Positions 1-6,838 of a stretch of DNA of 10,055 nt are shown piece after piece; the first letter of the stretch is position 1, and each line of letters starts with the position of its first letter. The position numbers were made by a program, and so were the translations under genes. Origin of the DNA: CAZAMI01 sp964627805. Its GTDB lineage: Archaea; Thermoproteota; Thermoprotei_A; Sulfolobales; NBVN01. Location of the stretch: assembly GCA_964627805.1 (NCBI GenBank), contig CAZVLA010000015.1:1-10055 (forward strand), read 5' to 3'. The notes under the pieces are model-generated. The model ran no database searches and had not been told where the DNA came from. It saw only the letters and a program-made list of their open reading frames with translations.

Positions 1-88
1 CAAGATAAACCCAATACTCCCCCAACTCACCCTTAGACCTCTCCACAATACCCTTAATCCTTGATTCATCAAAATGAAGCTGAACCAC
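1..88 (-). CDS. 5' end of an unidentified protein, cut by window edge
   Basis: Only 29 codons are visible. The reading frame starts at GTG (88-86) and is open to the edge. The residues begin MVQLHFDESRIKGIVERSKG and look like a soluble, charged protein. A GGAGGT site at 100-95 lies 6 nt before this GTG, and a TATA-like TTTATATTA lies further upstream. An overlapping frame starting at ATG (90-88) is also open to the edge, but it is Trp- and Gly-rich and less protein-like, so the GTG frame is preferred. I do not recognise the family. The gene points the same way as the small ORFs behind it but has its own promoter-like element, so it is probably a separate unit. Confidence 0.55.
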   Translation of the reverse strand, partial: MVQLHFDESRIKGIVERSKGELGEYWVYL

Positions 89-94
89 ATTATC

Positions 95-122
95 ACCTCC
101 AATAACAATTAGCTAATATAAA
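95..122 (-). promoter_or_regulatory. TATA-like element and ribosome site for the gene at the left edge
   Basis: On the minus strand CTAATATAAA reads as TTTATATTAG (122-113), a good archaeal TATA box, followed by GGAGGTGATA (100-91), a near-perfect match to the 16S rRNA tail. A TSS about 25 nt from the TATA centre would fall close to or inside the ribosome site, so one of the two may not be used as it appears. Confidence 0.45.
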
Positions 123-128
123 CAGTTC

Positions 129-145
129 TGAGTGGCATCAACTCA
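129..145. repeat. Short inverted repeat TGAGT/ACTCA
   Basis: TGAGT (129-133) and ACTCA (141-145) form a perfect 5-bp inverted repeat with a 7-nt loop. It lies in a locally GC-rich stretch between two minus-strand reading frames and overlaps the end of the possible 26-codon ORF. No T-run follows on either strand, so it is not a clear terminator. It may be a weak hairpin or chance. Confidence 0.2.
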
Positions 146-218
146 CCCCGCCCCCGGCTCCACAAACCACCTTCGGAACCCTCCCAGCACCCCTAAGTAA
201 CTTAAGTATTACACTCAT
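138..218 (-). CDS. Possible 26-residue ORF, doubtful
   Basis: ATG (218-216) opens a frame of 26 codons ending in TGA (140-138). The predicted peptide starts MSVILKLLRGAGRVPKVVCG and ends in a glycine-rich tail. Codon choice (CTT, AGG, GGT, GTT) fits the neighbours. There is no convincing ribosome site before the ATG, and the length is well within chance. It could be a real micro-protein, the remnant end of a lost gene, or noncoding sequence. No family is recognised. Confidence 0.2.
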   Translation of the reverse strand: MSVILKLLRGAGRVPKVVCGAGGGVS

Positions 219-258
219 GAAGTCCTAACCACTGAGGAATGCGTAAATTAGTGAGTCC

Positions 259-390
259 TTACTTACGTGTCTTAAGCTTCTTAAGATCCTCCTTCGCTAC
301 TTTACCCATATCGTAATCCCTAAGGAAGTCGAGGTATGGCTTTAAGTCCTTAATGACCTTATCCATTAAGTCCTTACCGTACCTACTCAT
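259..390 (-). CDS. Hypothetical small protein, 43 residues
   Basis: The frame starts at ATG (390-388) and ends with TAA (261-259). It encodes a very charged, probably helical peptide (MSRYGKDLMDKVIKDLKPYL, then DFLRDYDMGK, then a Lys-rich tail ending in KTRK) with no membrane segment and no cysteine. GGAGGG at 403-398 sits exactly 7 nt before the ATG, and a TATA-like element lies about 40 bp upstream, which together make this a credible expressed gene. It is divergent from the DNA methyltransferase gene, with 135 bp between the two starts. The size and charge would suit an antitoxin, a small regulator or a DNA-binding peptide, but none of these is shown by a motif. The family is unknown to me. 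Confidence 0.6.
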   Translation of the reverse strand: MSRYGKDLMDKVIKDLKPYLDFLRDYDMGKVAKEDLKKLKTRK

Positions 391-397
391 TTCTAAA

Positions 398-436
398 CCC
401 TCCTAAGCTAGATCTACGTATATTCCTAGTATATCA
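398..436 (-). promoter_or_regulatory. TATA-like box and ribosome site of the 43-residue ORF
   Basis: The minus strand reads TGATATACTA (436-427), TATA-like, then GGAGGG (403-398), 7 nt ahead of the ATG at 390. A start of transcription about 25 nt after the TATA centre would be near 406, just in front of the ribosome site. A second AT-rich box, GGAATATACG (426-417), lies between them but would start transcription inside the ribosome site. Confidence 0.45.
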
Positions 437-516
437 GTAGTTTTAGTGAGTAGTGACTTAGGTACTTAATGCCTTACGTACGTATAGTGTGGTATGAGGT
501 AATGATCTGAAGCTAA

Positions 517-534
517 CACCACTCGGTGGAGGTT
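517..534 (+). promoter_or_regulatory. Start region of the methyltransferase gene: GGTGGAGGT site and small hairpin
   Basis: CACC (517-520) and GGTG (525-528) form a 4-bp inverted repeat around ACTC, followed at once by GGAGGT (528-533). The GGAGGT is only 1 nt from ATG 535 and lies inside the frame that opens at GTG 526. It therefore cannot serve GTG 526 and is unusually close for ATG 535. The true start and use of this site are unresolved. Confidence 0.3.
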
Positions 535-1818
535 ATGACTGAGGGATTTACTGACGCTCGTAAGCGCTTAGGTTGGTTCGATACCCCACCTAATGTCGTT
601 GATTTCATGGTGTCACTAATTCCTAGAGACTTCCTAATTAGGGCTAGGAGGGTCTTAGAGCCTGCTTGTGGTTACGCACCATTCTCTAGGAGGATTGCTG
701 AGGTTAGGGGGTCGTGGGGTGGTTTAGAGGGTGTTGAGGTGAATACTGAGTTAGTTAAGTACCTTAGGAGTAAGTACCCTAAGTACGTAGTTATTCAGGG
801 TGATTACTTACTAATTGAATTACCTAGTGATTACGACGTAATCATAGGTAACCCACCCTACGGCATAATAGGTGATGAGAGTCACTACCCAATATCTACT
901 TTCAAGGATAGGAAGAGGGTCTATAAGGAGATTTACGAGACTTGGAAGGGTAAGTACAATATCTACGGATTATTCATTGAGAAGAGCGTTAAGTTACTAC
1001 GTGAGGGTGGTGTCTTAGTATTCATAGTACCAGCTACTTGGCTCATACTAGATGAGTTTGAGAAGCTTAGGAAGTTCCTAGCTAGGAGTGGTGGTATGAG
1101 TATCTACTACGTAGGGAGGGTATTCCCCGGAATTAACGTCGTTACTGTCATCCTCTACTTCATTAAGGGAGGGTCTGGATTAAAGCTATACGATGCTGAG
1201 GGACTGAAGAAGCCGACCCTAAACCGCGTCGTGAGTGACTATAGGGGTGAGATCATAACATTCGAGACTGAACTCACTAAGTTAATTGAGGGTAACTCCA
1301 TAGCTAAGCTAGGGGATCTATTCGATATAAGGATAAGCCCTAGATCACCTGAGATTAAGTCATGCCCCTACGTCAGTAGGGTGAGGACCTCTAATGAATA
1401 CCTCCCAATACTCGATGGTAAGAACCTACACCCTAATAGGATAGAGTACAGTAAGTGCTACACAGGCTACTACGTAAGGAGGTCCGACGTAGGTAAGTTA
1501 AGGCCTTGGTTCCTTAAGGATAGGGTAGTCGTTGGTCACACGAAGGGTGGTAAGTTAGTATCAGCTATTGATAGGGAGCACTACCCATGGATGGGTGATG
1601 TATACCACCTCATACCACGTAACTTAAACACACTAATACATAGGTTTACGTTAGAGGAGATTAACGAGATACTCAACTCGAGAGTAATGAATAAGTACAT
1701 GAGGGATAAGTACAGGGAAATAACCCCACACGTAACTAAGACCCAATTAAAGATACTACCACTACTACCCCTAAGGAAGTTGAGGGAGTTAGAGAGTAGT
1801 TTAGGCCTTATGAGCTAA
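526..1818 (+). CDS. TaqI-like N6-adenine DNA methyltransferase, predicted target TCGA
   Basis: The 430-residue product should transfer a methyl group from S-adenosylmethionine to N6 of adenine in DNA. An N-terminal TPPNVVDFMVSL segment (about 20-31) corresponds to motif X. LEPACGYAPF (44-53) is the SAM-binding motif I, GVEV (69-72) motif II, and NPPY (109-112) the catalytic motif IV. F200 in RVFPG matches the Phe that in M.TaqI stacks on the flipped adenine. The second half (from about 235) is a TaqI-type target recognition domain with a conserved HTKGG stretch near 338 and YPW near 352. From memory, alignment to M.TaqI (421 residues) runs end to end, including identical or near-identical blocks such as TWKGKYN and VPATWL, so TCGA specificity is inferred. 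The start is GTG 526 or ATG 535. No TaqI-like endonuclease is seen next to it, so it may be solitary. It ends 18 bp inside pyrD. Codon use matches the pyr genes. Confidence 0.93.
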   Translation: MEVMTEGFTDARKRLGWFDTPPNVVDFMVSLIPRDFLIRARRVLEPACGYAPFSRRIAEVRGSWGGLEGVEVNTELVKYLRSKYPKYVVIQGDYLLIELPSDYDVIIGNPPYGIIGDESHYPISTFKDRKRVYKEIYETWKGKYNIYGLFIEKSVKLLREGGVLVFIVPATWLILDEFEKLRKFLARSGGMSIYYVGRVFPGINVVTVILYFIKGGSGLKLYDAEGLKKPTLNRVVSDYRGEIITFETELTKLIEGNSIAKLGDLFDIRISPRSPEIKSCPYVSRVRTSNEYLPILDGKNLHPNRIEYSKCYTGYYVRRSDVGKLRPWFLKDRVVVGHTKGGKLVSAIDREHYPWMGDVYHLIPRNLNTLIHRFTLEEINEILNSRVMNKYMRDKYREITPHVTKTQLKILPLLPLRKLRELESSLGLMS

Positions 1819-2739
1819 CCCAACAACATCATCGATACTCCTAAAACCCTCACTCTCTAAGTACTTAAGGATACCCTCACAAATCTCCCTAAACACCCCA
1901 ATACCTCTAGTAAGGACTGCAGTCCCTACCTCAACAGCCCTAGCACCTGCTAGTATGAATTCCACAGCATCTACCCAATCCTCAACACCACCAACACCTA
2001 TGATGGGTATACTCAAGACCTTATACAGATCGTAAACAACCCTAACAGCTATTGGGTGTATCGCAGGTCCTGAAAGCCCACCGTAGACGTTACTTAGTGA
2101 TGGTCTCTTAGCGTATACGTCAATAGCTAATGCCTTAACCGTATTTATAGCTACGACAGCATCAGCACCAGCCCCCTCAACAACCTTACCTAACTCAACT
2201 ACGTTATCCTGAAGACCTAACTTAGTGAGTAGTGGTACCTTAATAACTGACTTAACACTACTCACTAATTCCTTAACAAGTCTTAAGTCACGAGATACCT
2301 CAGCACCTAAACCCCTAGCGTGTGGGCAGCTAAGGTTAAGCTCGATAGCATCAGCACCTACCTCCTCAAACCTCACTGCCATGTACTGAGCTTCCTTAGG
2401 GTCTGATGAGGCTATACTAACTATTAACGGTACGTCCTTAGGTAGTAACTCCTTAGCCTCCCTAACCTCCCTTAATGACTCCTCAAGACCCGGGTTAGGT
2501 AGTCCCATGCAGTTAATGACTCCACACTTAACGATAGTTACTACGGGGTTCCTAAACCCCTTCCGAGGCTCCCTAGTTACTGACTTAAACGTAACACCAC
2601 CAGCACCACCCTCAAGAACTACCCTCCTAATAAGTCCTGAAGTATTACTTAATACACCACTAGCTAGTACTACTGGATTCCTAAACGTCAACCCACTAAT
2701 TACTACCCTTAACCTCCATGAGTTCACGCACATTAACAC
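1801..2739 (-). CDS. pyrD: Dihydroorotate dehydrogenase, catalytic subunit (class 1B)
   Basis: This cytoplasmic FMN enzyme (312 residues) oxidises dihydroorotate to orotate, the fourth step of UMP synthesis. FRNPVVLASG (19-28) opens the TIM barrel. FKSVT (51-55) holds the FMN/substrate lysine, NCMGLPNPG (76-84) is a substrate loop, and NLSCPH (135-140) carries the catalytic base C138, which marks class 1 (class 2 uses Ser). TKLG near 172 and GVGGVEDW near 247 line the FMN phosphate site. An adjacent pyrK argues for type 1B, with NAD as final acceptor. It is the last gene of the operon. The longest frame begins at GTG 2739 and overlaps pyrC by 44 bp; ATG 2733 or GTG 2727 would fit the family's short N-terminus equally well. 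Its 3' end overlaps the convergent methyltransferase gene by 18 bp. Confidence 0.95.
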   Translation of the reverse strand: MLMCVNSWRLRVVISGLTFRNPVVLASGVLSNTSGLIRRVVLEGGAGGVTFKSVTREPRKGFRNPVVTIVKCGVINCMGLPNPGLEESLREVREAKELLPKDVPLIVSIASSDPKEAQYMAVRFEEVGADAIELNLSCPHARGLGAEVSRDLRLVKELVSSVKSVIKVPLLTKLGLQDNVVELGKVVEGAGADAVVAINTVKALAIDVYAKRPSLSNVYGGLSGPAIHPIAVRVVYDLYKVLSIPIIGVGGVEDWVDAVEFILAGARAVEVGTAVLTRGIGVFREICEGILKYLESEGFRSIDDVVGLAHKA

Positions 2740-4045
2740 CCCACCCCCTCAAGGACCTTACTAACTCATTACCTTCGTAAACAACCCTACCCCTAACCAT
2801 GGTTAAGTAGGTCCTACCCCTAAGTAACCACCCACTAAATGGTGAGTACTTAGCCTTAGATAGGAACTCCTCAGGCTTAACTACCCAAGTACTCTTCAAA
2901 TCAATAACTACTAAGCTAGCGTATGAACCAACATCAATAACACCTAATCTAGGGTAGATACCTAAGAGCTTAGCTGGTGCGTAGGAGTAGTAATTAACTA
3001 CATCCTCAAGACTAAGTAATCCCTCACTAACCATAGTCAGTAGTATCGATGAAGTAGTCTCAAGCCCTGGGTAACCAGGTAGTGCTTCATCGTAGTCCCT
3101 CAACTTCTCACTTAGTGCGTGTGGTGCGTGGTCACTAGCTATTAAGTCTATGGAGCCACTCACTAAGGACTTATAGAGACTTAAGTTATCTAACCTCGTC
3201 TTTAGTGTTGGGTAGACCTTATAGAGCCCAGCGTTTATGCTGTATAGTGAGTTATCTAGGAGTAGGTGGTGGGGTGTTACATCAATACTTAACCTCACTA
3301 AACCCCTAAGGTACTCCCTAAAACCACTCACTAAACCCACGGTCCTACCCGATGATACGTGGGTAATATGTACCTTAACACCATCAATACCTAACCTCCT
3401 ACATAACCCACTAATCAACTTAACTACGTACCTAACCCCGAAGTACTCAGCTTCTGAAGGCCTCTCCATACCAGGGCTTACACCCTTAATGAAGTAGTTA
3501 GGGTCTTCAGCATGGAATACTAGTAATTGATTATTGAGTGAAGCTAGCTTAATTACTTCAGCTAAGGTCCTTAAGTCAGGATTTACGAATACGTCGTTAG
3601 GGTAGAACTTAAAACCAATTACGTACTTAACAACCTCACTCAACTCCTCACTACTTAACGGCATTCCGTAGTAGATACCGTAGTCAGTAAGTGCCTTACC
3701 CCTAGCTACCTCAAGCTTAAGCATTAAGTTACTTAATGAGTTAGTAGGTGGTTCAGTATTAGGCATATCACAAACAAGTACAACACCACCACGAGCAGCT
3801 GCTGAAGTACCTGTGAAGTAATCCTCCTTGTAGGAGTACTTAAGGTCCCTTAAGTGGGTGTGGACATCTATGAATCCAGGTAGTACCCTAAACCTCTCGT
3901 TAGTTACGTCTATTACCTCATCACCGGCACTACTGACTAAGTAACCTACCTTAACATCCTCAATAACTCCAGTCTCCTCATTAACTACTACGGAAGCCCT
4001 CACGAATTTAGAGTTCCTTACGTAGGTTACTCCCTTAATTATCAA
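2696..4045 (-). CDS. pyrC: Dihydroorotase
   Basis: This zinc amidohydrolase (449 residues) cyclises N-carbamoyl-aspartate to dihydroorotate. Visible active-site elements are DVHTHLRD (60-67) with metal ligands H62 and H64 and the substrate arginine R66; DMPNT (93-97), a family signature; K146 in GFKFYPND, placed where a carbamylated lysine is expected in some dihydroorotases; H178 in FHAED; H226 and H229 in HITHVSSG; and the catalytic D305 in ASDHAPH. The C-terminal segment returns to the composite beta domain (VVIDLKSTW, then VRGRVVYEG). The length is normal for the long, type I-like dihydroorotases. The start is TTG 4045, sharing TTGA with the pyrK stop, and GGAGGT (4058-4053) lies 7 nt upstream inside pyrK, which strongly supports this start. 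Confidence 0.95.
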   Translation of the reverse strand: MIIKGVTYVRNSKFVRASVVVNEETGVIEDVKVGYLVSSAGDEVIDVTNERFRVLPGFIDVHTHLRDLKYSYKEDYFTGTSAAARGGVVLVCDMPNTEPPTNSLSNLMLKLEVARGKALTDYGIYYGMPLSSEELSEVVKYVIGFKFYPNDVFVNPDLRTLAEVIKLASLNNQLLVFHAEDPNYFIKGVSPGMERPSEAEYFGVRYVVKLISGLCRRLGIDGVKVHITHVSSGRTVGLVSGFREYLRGLVRLSIDVTPHHLLLDNSLYSINAGLYKVYPTLKTRLDNLSLYKSLVSGSIDLIASDHAPHALSEKLRDYDEALPGYPGLETTSSILLTMVSEGLLSLEDVVNYYSYAPAKLLGIYPRLGVIDVGSYASLVVIDLKSTWVVKPEEFLSKAKYSPFSGWLLRGRTYLTMVRGRVVYEGNELVRSLRGWGVNVRELMEVKGSN

Positions 4046-4854
4046 GTAGGTAACCTCCTACCACACTCATCCCTAACGTACGTACCGAATTCAGTACCCT
4101 CAAGCTCCTCCATAGTGAATACGGGCCCGTCCCTACATACCCTCAACCCGTTTATAGCGCATGAACCGCAGATCCCTACCCCGCACTTAATGAACCTCTC
4201 AAGTGAGAATTGAGCGTATATCTTAATGCCTTCAGACCTTAAGTAGTCGTAGATACGCTTCATCATAGCTTCAGGACCGCACGTTAGTAGTGTATCGTAG
4301 TTCCTTAGATTAACCGTACTTAGTAAGTCAGTAACTAAACCCTTAACACCTAATGAACCATCCTCAGTAGCTACTACAACATCAGCACCTAACTCCCTAG
4401 CTTCATTAATGAATAGTAACTCACTACGTGTCTTAGCACCTACTAAGTACGTCTTCCTACCACTTACTCCACTAACCTCATGTAGTGCGTAGATTAGTGG
4501 TGCTACTCCGTACCCACCACCAACGAATATGAAGTCCCTGAAACCTAGGTTGAACCCCCTACCGTACGGACCTCTAATCAGTAGTAAATCACCTACACTT
4601 AACCTATGGAGTGCCTCAGTAGTCTCACCCCTAGCAGCTACGGTAAGCCTAAGTAACTCACCATTATGTAGTGAGGGGCTTAGGGGTATCTCCTCATGCG
4701 TAGGTAGCCAAACCATTACGAACTGCCCTGGAACTACCTTAGTAGGTAGGTTAACCCTCAAGTATAGTGACTTAACCCTAGGTGATTCCCTAACTACCTT
4801 AATCACCTTAGCTGGGTACCTAAAGTAGTTGCTTAATAACCTCATCCCTACCAA
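4042..4854 (-). CDS. pyrK: Dihydroorotate dehydrogenase electron-transfer subunit (FAD, 2Fe-2S)
   Basis: PyrK takes electrons from PyrD and passes them through a 2Fe-2S cluster and FAD to NAD. The order of domains is that of the ferredoxin-reductase family: an FAD-binding beta barrel (PGQFVMVWLP near 42-51, IPLSPS near 56-61), an NAD-binding half beginning with FVGGGYGVAPL near 110-120 and LTCGPEAMM near 190, then the cluster cysteines C224, C229, C232 and C240 followed by DGPVF. The spacing C-x4-C-x2-C-x7-C is shorter at the last interval than in the Bacillus and Lactococcus proteins as I remember them. The start is TTG 4854 or, perhaps better, ATG 4845; GGGAGGT lies just upstream. It overlaps pyrI by 26 to 35 bp and pyrC by 4 bp. 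The 270 residues match the usual size. Confidence 0.94.
   Translation of the reverse strand: MVGMRLLSNYFRYPAKVIKVVRESPRVKSLYLRVNLPTKVVPGQFVMVWLPTHEEIPLSPSLHNGELLRLTVAARGETTEALHRLSVGDLLLIRGPYGRGFNLGFRDFIFVGGGYGVAPLIYALHEVSGVSGRKTYLVGAKTRSELLFINEARELGADVVVATEDGSLGVKGLVTDLLSTVNLRNYDTLLTCGPEAMMKRIYDYLRSEGIKIYAQFSLERFIKCGVGICGSCAINGLRVCRDGPVFTMEELEGTEFGTYVRDECGRRLPT
4053..4058 (-). promoter_or_regulatory. Ribosome site that fixes the TTG start of pyrC
   Basis: GGAGGT on the minus strand lies inside the end of pyrK, 7 nt ahead of TTG 4045. It explains how pyrC can start at a TTG overlapping the pyrK stop codon (TTGA), and shows that internal operon genes here use Shine-Dalgarno initiation, in contrast to the apparently leaderless first gene. 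Confidence 0.7.
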
Positions 4855-5287
4855 CGTACCTCCCGCAGTAGAGGCACCTTAACTTAATGGGTGACTTACT
4901 AATTACCTCAAACCTAGGCCTTATCGGTTCCCTAGGTAAGTTACTTACGCAGTTAGGGTTAGGGCACTTAATGATCCCCTCAATAACCCTAGGTAACTCA
5001 ACCCTAACCTTCATAACTACCCTGTAATTCCTGACTATGTTTATGGTTGCTGTAGGTGCTATTAATGCTATCTTATTAACCTCCTCACTACTTAATTCCC
5101 TACCCTCAACCTTAACTATGTCCTTCCTACCTAACTTCCTACTCTCTACATTCATTATTAGTGCTACCCTATAGCCCTCCCTACCACTTATCCCTAAGAT
5201 CCTAAGTACCTGTAGGGCATTACCTGCTGGTATGTGGTCTATGACGGTCCCATCCCTAATCTTAGTTACGGTTAGTCCCTCCCTCAC
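4820..5287 (-). CDS. pyrI: Aspartate carbamoyltransferase regulatory subunit
   Basis: PyrI binds nucleotide effectors and zinc and assembles with catalytic PyrB trimers. The allosteric domain starts with the conserved block GTVIDHIPAGNALQVLRILG (13-32), in which the histidine and neighbouring residues contribute to the nucleotide site. The zinc domain has C108, C113, C138 and C141 (C-x4-C and C-x2-C), almost the same numbering as the E. coli protein. At 155 residues the length is typical. The start is GTG 5287, sharing GTGA with the pyrB stop. Its presence implies feedback control of the first committed step by CTP or ATP at the protein level, which is known for the family but not shown here. 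Confidence 0.96.
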   Translation of the reverse strand: MREGLTVTKIRDGTVIDHIPAGNALQVLRILGISGREGYRVALIMNVESRKLGRKDIVKVEGRELSSEEVNKIALIAPTATINIVRNYRVVMKVRVELPRVIEGIIKCPNPNCVSNLPREPIRPRFEVISKSPIKLRCLYCGRYVGRDEVIKQLL

Positions 5288-6210
5288 TCCGCACCACCCA
5301 TGATTAGAGCTAGTAAGGCCATCCTAACAGGTACTCCATTAGCTGCTTGCTTGAAGTAGTAAGCGTACCTAGTCTCATCAACTTCGTAAGCAATCTCATC
5401 AACCCTAGGTAGTGGGTGTAGTATCATTAAGTCCTCCCTAGCCCCCTCAAGGACCTTAAGATCAACTCTGTAACTACCCCTAACCCTCTCGTAATCAGCT
5501 GGGTCCGGGAATCTCTCCTTCTGAATCCTAGTTACGTATAGTACGTCTAACTCACTAATGACCTCCCTTAACTCACGAACCTCTACGTAATTAACACCTA
5601 CACTACTTAAGTAATCCCTAACCTCCTCCCTAACCCTAAGGAGTTCAGGTGATATTAGGTAGAGCTTCTTAGGTCTAAACATACTGATTCCGTAAATGAA
5701 TGAAGTAGCTGCCCTACCGTACCTTAAATCACCTAAAACACCCACAGTCAGTCCCTCCAGCTCCCCCCTCTCCCTCCATATCGTGTATAGGTCAATCATA
5801 GCCTGCGTTGGGTGGTGTTGCGAGCCGTCACCAGCGTTAATTACTGGTGATTCAGCTACCTCAGCTGCGTAGGTAGCTGCCCCCTCGTACTTATGCCTAA
5901 TCACTATGGCGTTTGCGTACGCATCTAGCATTCTTATTGTGTCAGCTAAGTTCTCACCCTTAGCTATTGATGTTGCCTCAGCCCTCGAGAACCATATTAC
6001 TGAACCTCCTAACCTATGCATAGCTACTTTGAAACTCATTAACGTCCTAGTACTGGGTTCGAAGAACGCTAGTGCTAGTACCTTATCCTTAAGTAGGTCT
6101 ATCCTTGACTTCCTGTACTTCTCCATCTCCTTAGCAACTTCGAATAGGTGTAGTAACTCATGAGGTGTGAATTCAGTTATTGATATTACGTCACGCCCCC
6201 TAAACCCCAT
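5284..6210 (-). CDS. pyrB: Aspartate carbamoyltransferase catalytic subunit
   Basis: PyrB condenses carbamoyl phosphate with aspartate, the committed step. FFEPSTRT (49-56) provides the phosphate-binding S53, T54, R55 and T56. K84 in AKGEN comes from the neighbouring chain, R105 and HPTQ (133-136) complete the carbamoyl-phosphate pocket, and GDLRYGRA near 161-168, TRIQKERF near 225-232 and HPLPR near 264-268 supply the aspartate and transition-state contacts. The residue after STRT is Leu where bacterial enzymes usually have Arg; archaeal enzymes vary here. The ATG at 6210 overlaps the end of pyrE by 11 bp. The 308 residues are the family's usual length. Together with the adjacent pyrI this should form the regulated holoenzyme. 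Confidence 0.97.
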   Translation of the reverse strand: MGFRGRDVISITEFTPHELLHLFEVAKEMEKYRKSRIDLLKDKVLALAFFEPSTRTLMSFKVAMHRLGGSVIWFSRAEATSIAKGENLADTIRMLDAYANAIVIRHKYEGAATYAAEVAESPVINAGDGSQHHPTQAMIDLYTIWRERGELEGLTVGVLGDLRYGRAATSFIYGISMFRPKKLYLISPELLRVREEVRDYLSSVGVNYVEVRELREVISELDVLYVTRIQKERFPDPADYERVRGSYRVDLKVLEGAREDLMILHPLPRVDEIAYEVDETRYAYYFKQAANGVPVRMALLALIMGGAE

Positions 6211-6838
6211 GACTACCGAACCTCCTTAAGTAATTAATTACCTTACTACGTACTTCCTCATTGATTAGGCCCTCCTTAAGTAGTGTGTTAATGAGTTCAG
6301 TAACCCTCATTACTGACTTAAGCTCAATACCTAAACGAGCTAGTCCCTCCCTAGCTCCCTGCTCCCTATCTATAAGGACTACCGCGTACTTAACGACTAA
6401 GCCAACCCTACGTAACTCCTCAGCAGCACGGGCTATGCTCCCACCCGTAGTAGCTACGTCATCAATGATTACTGCGTGCTCACCCTCCCTAACGACACCC
6501 TCAACGACCCTCCCCGTACCGTGCTCCCTAACCTCCTTCCTAACGTATATTAGTGGTGTGTTTAGTTCGTAAGCAACTACTGAAGCTATTGGTAAGCCAG
6601 CAGTAGCTATACCAGCTATGACGTCGGGCTTAAGCCCCCTCACGACATCTACGTAAGCCCTCACAACCCTCCTAAAGAGTTGTGGGTGTGAAGGTACTAC
6701 CCTCAAGTCTATGTAGTAGGGGCTAATCAATCCCGAAGTTAGTCTAAACTCACCGAAGAGTACGCAACCACACCTATAAAGCTCCAGTACTAACTCCCTA
6801 ATACCACCCCCCACACCTAACCACCTCCTCACCTCCAC
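6200..6838 (-). CDS. pyrE: Orotate phosphoribosyltransferase
   Basis: PyrE joins orotate and PRPP to make OMP. LTSGLISPYYIDLR (33-46) is the conserved N-terminal hood motif, TAGLP (79-83) a phosphate loop, RKEVREHGTG (100-109) the flexible catalytic loop, and IIDDVATTGGSI (124-135) the PRPP-binding motif. In the loop, R104 sits where well-studied bacterial enzymes have a second lysine (RKExK). The change is conservative but worth noting. The longest frame starts at GTG 6838, overlapping pyrF by 10 bp; in-frame GTG codons at 6832 and 6814 are alternatives, since the first residues are not conserved. It is the second gene of the operon, immediately before its usual partner step pyrF in transcription order. 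Confidence 0.96.
   Translation of the reverse strand: MEVRRWLGVGGGIRELVLELYRCGCVLFGEFRLTSGLISPYYIDLRVVPSHPQLFRRVVRAYVDVVRGLKPDVIAGIATAGLPIASVVAYELNTPLIYVRKEVREHGTGRVVEGVVREGEHAVIIDDVATTGGSIARAAEELRRVGLVVKYAVVLIDREQGAREGLARLGIELKSVMRVTELINTLLKEGLINEEVRSKVINYLRRFGSHGV

Noticed and set aside
121..258. GC-rich stretch considered as a tRNA or C/D-box guide RNA
   Set aside because: GGTTCCGAAG superficially resembles a T-loop, but no acceptor stem or anticodon arm pairs up, and the TTGATG near 140 lacks proper C and D boxes.
526..1818. Methyltransferase as a fused type IIG enzyme or a BREX PglX
   Set aside because: At 430 residues it holds only the methyltransferase and recognition domains, matching M.TaqI in full; no nuclease domain or BREX neighbours.
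2507..2764. Open frame on the plus strand across the pyrD/pyrC junction
   Set aside because: Antisense shadow of two clearly conserved genes; the Pro- and Thr-rich translation is the mirror of their codon bias.
3237..3497. Open frame on the plus strand inside pyrC
   Set aside because: Lies wholly antisense to conserved active-site coding sequence; no ribosome site or recognisable motif.
4529..4828. Open frame on the plus strand inside pyrK
   Set aside because: Antisense to the FAD and NAD domains; composition is that of a shadow frame.
5906..6572. Plus-strand open frames opposite pyrB (5906-6163) and pyrE (6261-6572)
   Set aside because: Both are mirror frames of well-conserved genes, with no independent support.
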